Shown here in pieces: positions 59,929-64,000 of a stretch of DNA of 64,000 bases. The notes under the pieces were generated by a model. The model saw only the letters and a program-made list of their open reading frames with translations. It did no database searches and was not told the origin of the DNA. Numbering within the stretch: position 1 is the first letter of the stretch; each line of letters begins with the position of its first letter. This DNA comes from Ophiodon elongatus (lineage: Eukaryota > Chordata > Actinopteri > Perciformes > Hexagrammidae), in assembly GCA_016806645.1 (NCBI GenBank), contig JACSYO010002165.1:280001-344000 (forward strand). The letters are read 5' to 3'. Both the position numbers and the translations under genes were made by a program.

Positions 59929-60080
59929 TTTATTAACCTGCAAGCTTTAAGATTTTGTGAACTAGTGGATTTTAAAACTGCACAGATGATGTAAAAAGCA
60001 CAAAATTATTTTACTCCCTAACTCTATTCAGAGATTGTCTGACATTAGAGAGAGACAGTATATTATATTTAAAAAGATAA

Positions 60081-60082
<2 letters not shown>

Positions 60083-60152
<70 letters not shown>

Positions 60153-60172
60153 TACATACATACTCTTCTCAA
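60083..60172. repeat. TA / TACA microsatellite
   Basis: An AT run followed by CATA tetranucleotide repeats and TA again. It lies just upstream of the first calpain-like exon. Confidence 0.95.
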
Positions 60173-60221
60173 AGTATATATTTTGTGTCCTGACCAAAAC
60201 TTTCCCTTGACCTCTGACCAG

Positions 60222-60348
60222 GCCCAGAAGAGCGACCCGCTGAAGTCCCAGCAGCAGTTGGACCTGGAGCGTTCCCACTTCCTGGTCACCCAGGCCTTGA
60301 AGTTGAAAGCCGTTGAGCTGTTGACTGTGGAACTGTGCATAAACTCGG

Positions 60349-60405
<57 letters not shown>

Positions 60406-62743
60406 TTTACGTTATCTCTGCTTGCTTCTACGCTGGTTCCTTCTGTGTTTGCAACGAGGCCTTGGACTAGGCGCTGCAGACCCAGACAACTTGTTGTGAA
60501 GCCCAAATGTCCACCGGACGAGGCTGCTTGGTCTAGCTGCACCATGGCTCCATCCTCTTCCTTCAATGAAGAGTTGTTATGATTTTTTTTTCTCGGTATT
60601 TGCCAAAAAAAAACGACAACTTTATTTTCCAGATCGAATCAAACAAATTTCTCCACTATGTTCTTTCAGGGCGGACGGTCTTAAAGAGTCCCGGTCCATA
60701 TCAACTCCAACGGGGCCTCCTGGAGCCAAGCACAGCACTGGTGCCGCTTCTGGGGGGCCGGTTCACCAGTTTTTCCCCCTCAGGCCAGACTTCAGCCTCC
60801 ACGACCAACCGCAACCCCAGCCAGTCCGGGCGGTCCAGTCCAGCGAGCCCCAGGGTCAGCGCTACACGGCCGACGAGATCGAGGTGCTCAGGTGAGCCGG
60901 CATGGTGGAATCTGCCGTCCGGTGGTCCAACCTCAGAAGGACCCCCACCGGTCCTGTGGTTTTGAGTGTATCTCCATTTAATATAATGAATTGCCGCTAA
61001 TGCCACTTTACAATCAAGGAAAAGGACTGAAAATAGACAAATTTGAAATATCTTAGAAAACGAGTCCTGAAAATGTGGTAACAAATTACATTTCCGTCAG
61101 TCAAGTCAAGGACAAGGTGAGTTGGACAAGGTGTCTGAATATTTGACTGTTAAAATGCTTTTAAAGTTAACAATGAACATAAACAATTCAGAAGGAACAT
61201 GACCCGTTTTCTGATATTGAAACTAAACTGAAAAATTTAAATAAATGATGTAAGAGTTAGTAAAAAGTTACAAAATGTCGTGCAGGACGTCATTTCACCA
61301 TTTTGTGGTGTACTCTACTATGGCATCTTTAACTTGGACCAACCGGTCGACACCAAAAACAAAAATAAGATGAGAACCCGATTTAAATTAAAGAAAAATA
61401 ATCTTGACTTTGGTGTCGCCCGGTGGTGGCGTGGTCGCCACTACACTTCTGAAATAGTTTCTCTCTTGAAATCGCAAACTACACACCTGACTGAGACCAA
61501 GTTGCTCTGTTGCATCTGAAACCTTTTGTTTCTTCATTTCCAGGAGTACGTCTACCATCAATGGTATATATATTTTAAGGGAGCGATTCGCCTTTTCGGT
61601 CCCTTTCTCGTGAGTTTGCTTTCTAATATTTTATCAGGTTTTTTTTCAGGTTAGCAGCATAGCTAAGGATGAGCTTTACAGTTAGAATTTCCTTGTGTTG
61701 GTTGTCCTCAACAAACACCTGCAGCATTGAAGGAAAAACGGTTTGTACATCTGTCCTTCCGTTGTATTAAAGTACCTTTTTAATCTGTGTTTATTGTAAT
61801 GAAGCTACAACGATTCAGCAGTTTAAGTAGCAAATCTGTCAGTAGAGGTTGAAAATAAACCTTTTTATGACAAAAACTTTGACCATGTGACCATCGAGGC
61901 TACATCTCGCCTCTTGATGTTCCAAAATAAATACATTAGTTATCACTCTACCACCTTATAACGCACTAAACACGGTCGAAAACCTTCTGCGATTCTTCAG
62001 TGCCGCTCTCAAACCCTTTTTTTTTTCCACGTGCAATGAAAAGCTGCTTCACGGCACTATTATCTGCCGTGAATAACATAACATCTATTCTTGCACTGTA
62101 AAGCAAGGAAATGGCAAACGACAACATGCACATATAAAAAGACACAACATATATGCTATGTCATGTATCTGAACAGAAAACTGTGAAATACATTTAAATA
62201 ATATCAGAAGGTAAGCAATATGCCAACATAAACAATTCAACCCAATATAAATACATGATTAATTGGCTCTTACAGTGCCTTACATGTAAATTATACATAT
62301 TAAAAGAAGATAAGTAGGGGTTTTATGGGAAGCTCCTGATGTACTGAAGGAACAGCATAGTAAATAGTTTATAATTTGGCTTCATGAGAAGAGTTATTTT
62401 TTTAGAAATAATAGTCATAGAACTCTTTAACTGACTAAACTGGAGGCCTCAATCAATGTTGGAGATACAGTTAAAATGTTCAAACTGTCACTGCATCCTG
62501 GCAGTAGCACATGAGACAGATAATCTGAGAAAATCAAGTTCCTCTGCCTGAAGAAAACCAGCCAATCAGGAGCCTCTAACGCAGCTGTCAATCACTGCTC
62601 GTGAAGCTCGTGAGCTCCGATCAAACTGTCACTAAACATCTTTGTTTCATCTTTGTTCTCCTCACCGGGGACACAACAGGGAAACTGGCGGTGGCGCCCG
62701 AACAGAAAGCCATCTTGTCCCGCTGGGTCCGGCCAGACGAGAT
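60222..62743 (+). pseudogene. Calpain-7-like gene relic (four exons)
   Basis: Exon-like blocks in order: 60222-60347 (AQKSDPLKSQQQLDLERSHF), 60670-60891 (RADGLKES...GQRYTADEIEVLR), 61544-61609 (STSTINGIYILRERFAF) and 62680-62743 (GKLAVAPEQKAILSRWVRPD). They match, in the right order, CAPN7 from the end of the MIT region into the start of the calpain core. AG acceptors precede all four and GT donors follow the first three. Signs of decay: about seven residues of the acidic 'FDEDEKENVED' stretch and two before 'VELC' are missing, about nine are missing after 'NGI', the exon expected between blocks 1 and 2 is absent, blocks 3 and 4 do not join in frame, and block 4 runs straight into a TA repeat. 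The first MIT exon and the whole protease core are not found. CAPN7 is an atypical cytosolic cysteine protease that binds ESCRT-III. Probably a partial duplicate. Confidence 0.65.
60351..60402. repeat. CT microsatellite
   Basis: About 26 CT steps, directly after the first calpain-like block. Confidence 0.95.
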
Positions 62744-62744
62744 C

Positions 62745-62811
<67 letters not shown>
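62744..62811. repeat. TA microsatellite
   Basis: More than 30 TA steps abutting the fourth calpain-like block. The repeat may have replaced the end of that exon. Confidence 0.95.
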
Positions 62812-62813
<2 letters not shown>

Positions 62814-62829
62814 ATGATGTAGTTATTTT

Positions 62830-63850
62830 TTATTAAAAAGCTCTTCCTAGGTGTATAATAGGTTCGATGTAAAACATGTAGGTGAATCTGCTGATGGTTG
62901 GGGTTTTGGGAGGTTTTAGTTTTACTTTTCCAGCTATAATCCCATACCAATAGCACATTCTCCGTCATGTGTTCGAGGTCTTTGGCCCAGACCTACTCAG
63001 TATGTAAGGGTTCGTAAGAAGATACAGAAAATAATGAGTATAATTTTGATACTAATCCCTTAGTTTGGCCTTGTGTATTAATAATAGAGTGCAGGTGATG
63101 TGATCCCAGAGGATCATTTCATGGTACCCCATATGTTTTAAGTGATCTTAGTTGTAGGTATAGAAAAAATGATGAGCCAGGTATGTCATAGGTAGTACGT
63201 ATATCATTAAATGACCTCAAATCATTCTCATTAAAGATATACTAGTTTGTGTATCTTTTTGTTTGACCATGTTGATGAAAATGGGACCTCACCGGTAAGT
63301 AATAGATAGTTATTAAAAATTGGGGTGTCGAGATGCCATTTGAGATTTGTTTTGGTCTCTTTTTCAGCCATACGCCATGTTGATAACACGAAAGATATAA
63401 TTGGGCCAAGAGAGTTTAGATTGTTTGAGCGGAATATTAGAATAAACCAGGTCCTCTAACCTACGTGGTGAGGCAAGATACCAATGCCCCTGGATTCAAC
63501 CAGATTGAGAGTGGTCTCAAAACAAAAACCAAAATATTTAAAGTTTGGTACTGAAAGACCACCTTTAGTTGTATGCCTTTGTAGTAAGGACAGCTTAACC
63601 CGTGGTTGTTTCCCACCCCATATGAACTTGGAAACGAAGGAGTGAAGTTTATTCCAATAATTAGGTGGTGGAGATGAGGGTACATAGATGCAAAGAAATT
63701 AACTTTCGGTAGAATATCCATCTTCACAATTGAAATCCGAGTCTGGAGCTATTTTTTGCGAGACCACCTGCTAAGGTCAGATTCAATACATTTATAAATG
63801 CCCATATAGTTTTTTGAAATTATTGTATTTAGGAAATTGAAGATCTTAAT
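62830..63850 (-). mobile_element. L1-like LINE, decayed 3' part of reverse transcriptase ORF
   Basis: Minus strand near 63725 reads MDILPKVNFFASMYPHL. After a one-base frame change it continues PPPNYWNKLHSFVSKFIWGG and KLSLLQRHTTKGGLSVPNFK. This is the 'K.DILPR.NFLFQ...FIW..K.PR.K...LQ....GGL..PNF' region of L1-type reverse transcriptases. Sequence from 63460 down to 62830 looks like the rest of the element. Frameshifts show it is inactive. Confidence 0.7.
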
Positions 63851-64000
63851 TCTGTAACGGGTGGTGGTAAGGACCTAGACGCAGTACGACGGACACAGTG
63901 AATCGTTTGAGCAAGCTTTATTCAGGCAGAAACACACCACAGGGAAACAGTCTCCGATTCTTGAAGGGAAGTCCACTCAGTCGAACACAAAGCCGTCAGG
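63851..64000. other. Right edge, probable repeat
   Basis: Starts 'ctgtaacgggtggtggtaag' and includes 'cgtttgagcaagctttattc'. It resembles a dispersed element end but I cannot name it. No gene is seen. Confidence 0.3.

Noticed and set aside
59770..59994. ORFs made of TH or CV repeats over CA/TG tracts
   Set aside because: Translations of microsatellites.

Overview
The window is teleost fish nuclear DNA. The genes are split by GT-AG introns and encode vertebrate proteins. The introns hold long CA/TG, CT and TA microsatellites, tRNA-derived SINEs with clear A and B boxes, remnants of three LINE types, Tc1-like ends and many short inverted-repeat elements. I assembled the genes by reading exon ends from reading frame, splice signals and remembered vertebrate orthologues. 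No alignment was run.

Layout: 1-2927, minus strand, is the 5' part of ankdd1a (four exons, running off the left edge). 4819-18236, minus, is a complete plekho2 with seven coding exons; the first carries only nine coding bases behind an 8.2 kb intron. ankdd1a and plekho2 also lie side by side in human (15q22.31). 20917-24717, plus, is a complete rwdd3 (RSUME) with five exons. 35097-58519, plus, is a complete pcsk6 (PACE4) with 21 coding exons. 60222-62743, plus, holds four degraded exons of a calpain-7-like gene. A decayed LINE fills most of the right end.

The stretch 24.7-34.5 kb is accessory DNA. Its core (27170-31109) is a tandem array of about 362-bp units, each with a 107-nt U6 snRNA-like gene: eleven full-length copies and one truncated copy, interrupted by a 100-N assembly gap. 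The encoded RNA differs from the usual vertebrate U6 at several sites. An extra A in the 5' strand of the telestem is matched by an extra U in the 3' strand, so pairing is kept. A change at position 68 should mismatch U4 in U4/U6 stem II. Each unit has PSE-like and TATA-like sequence at the right distance upstream, and most end in TTTT. To the right, the array meets a truncated inverted copy of a terminal-inverted-repeat element whose fuller copy lies inside rwdd3. Fragments of a multi-copy uncharacterised teleost protein family lie on both sides.

The protein-coding genes do not form one pathway: a PH adaptor, an ankyrin/death-domain protein, a SUMO-pathway cofactor and a secretory proprotein convertase. 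The main points for a second look are the divergent U6 array, a GC-AG intron and an unannotated in-frame exon candidate in pcsk6, and the decaying calpain-7 relic.
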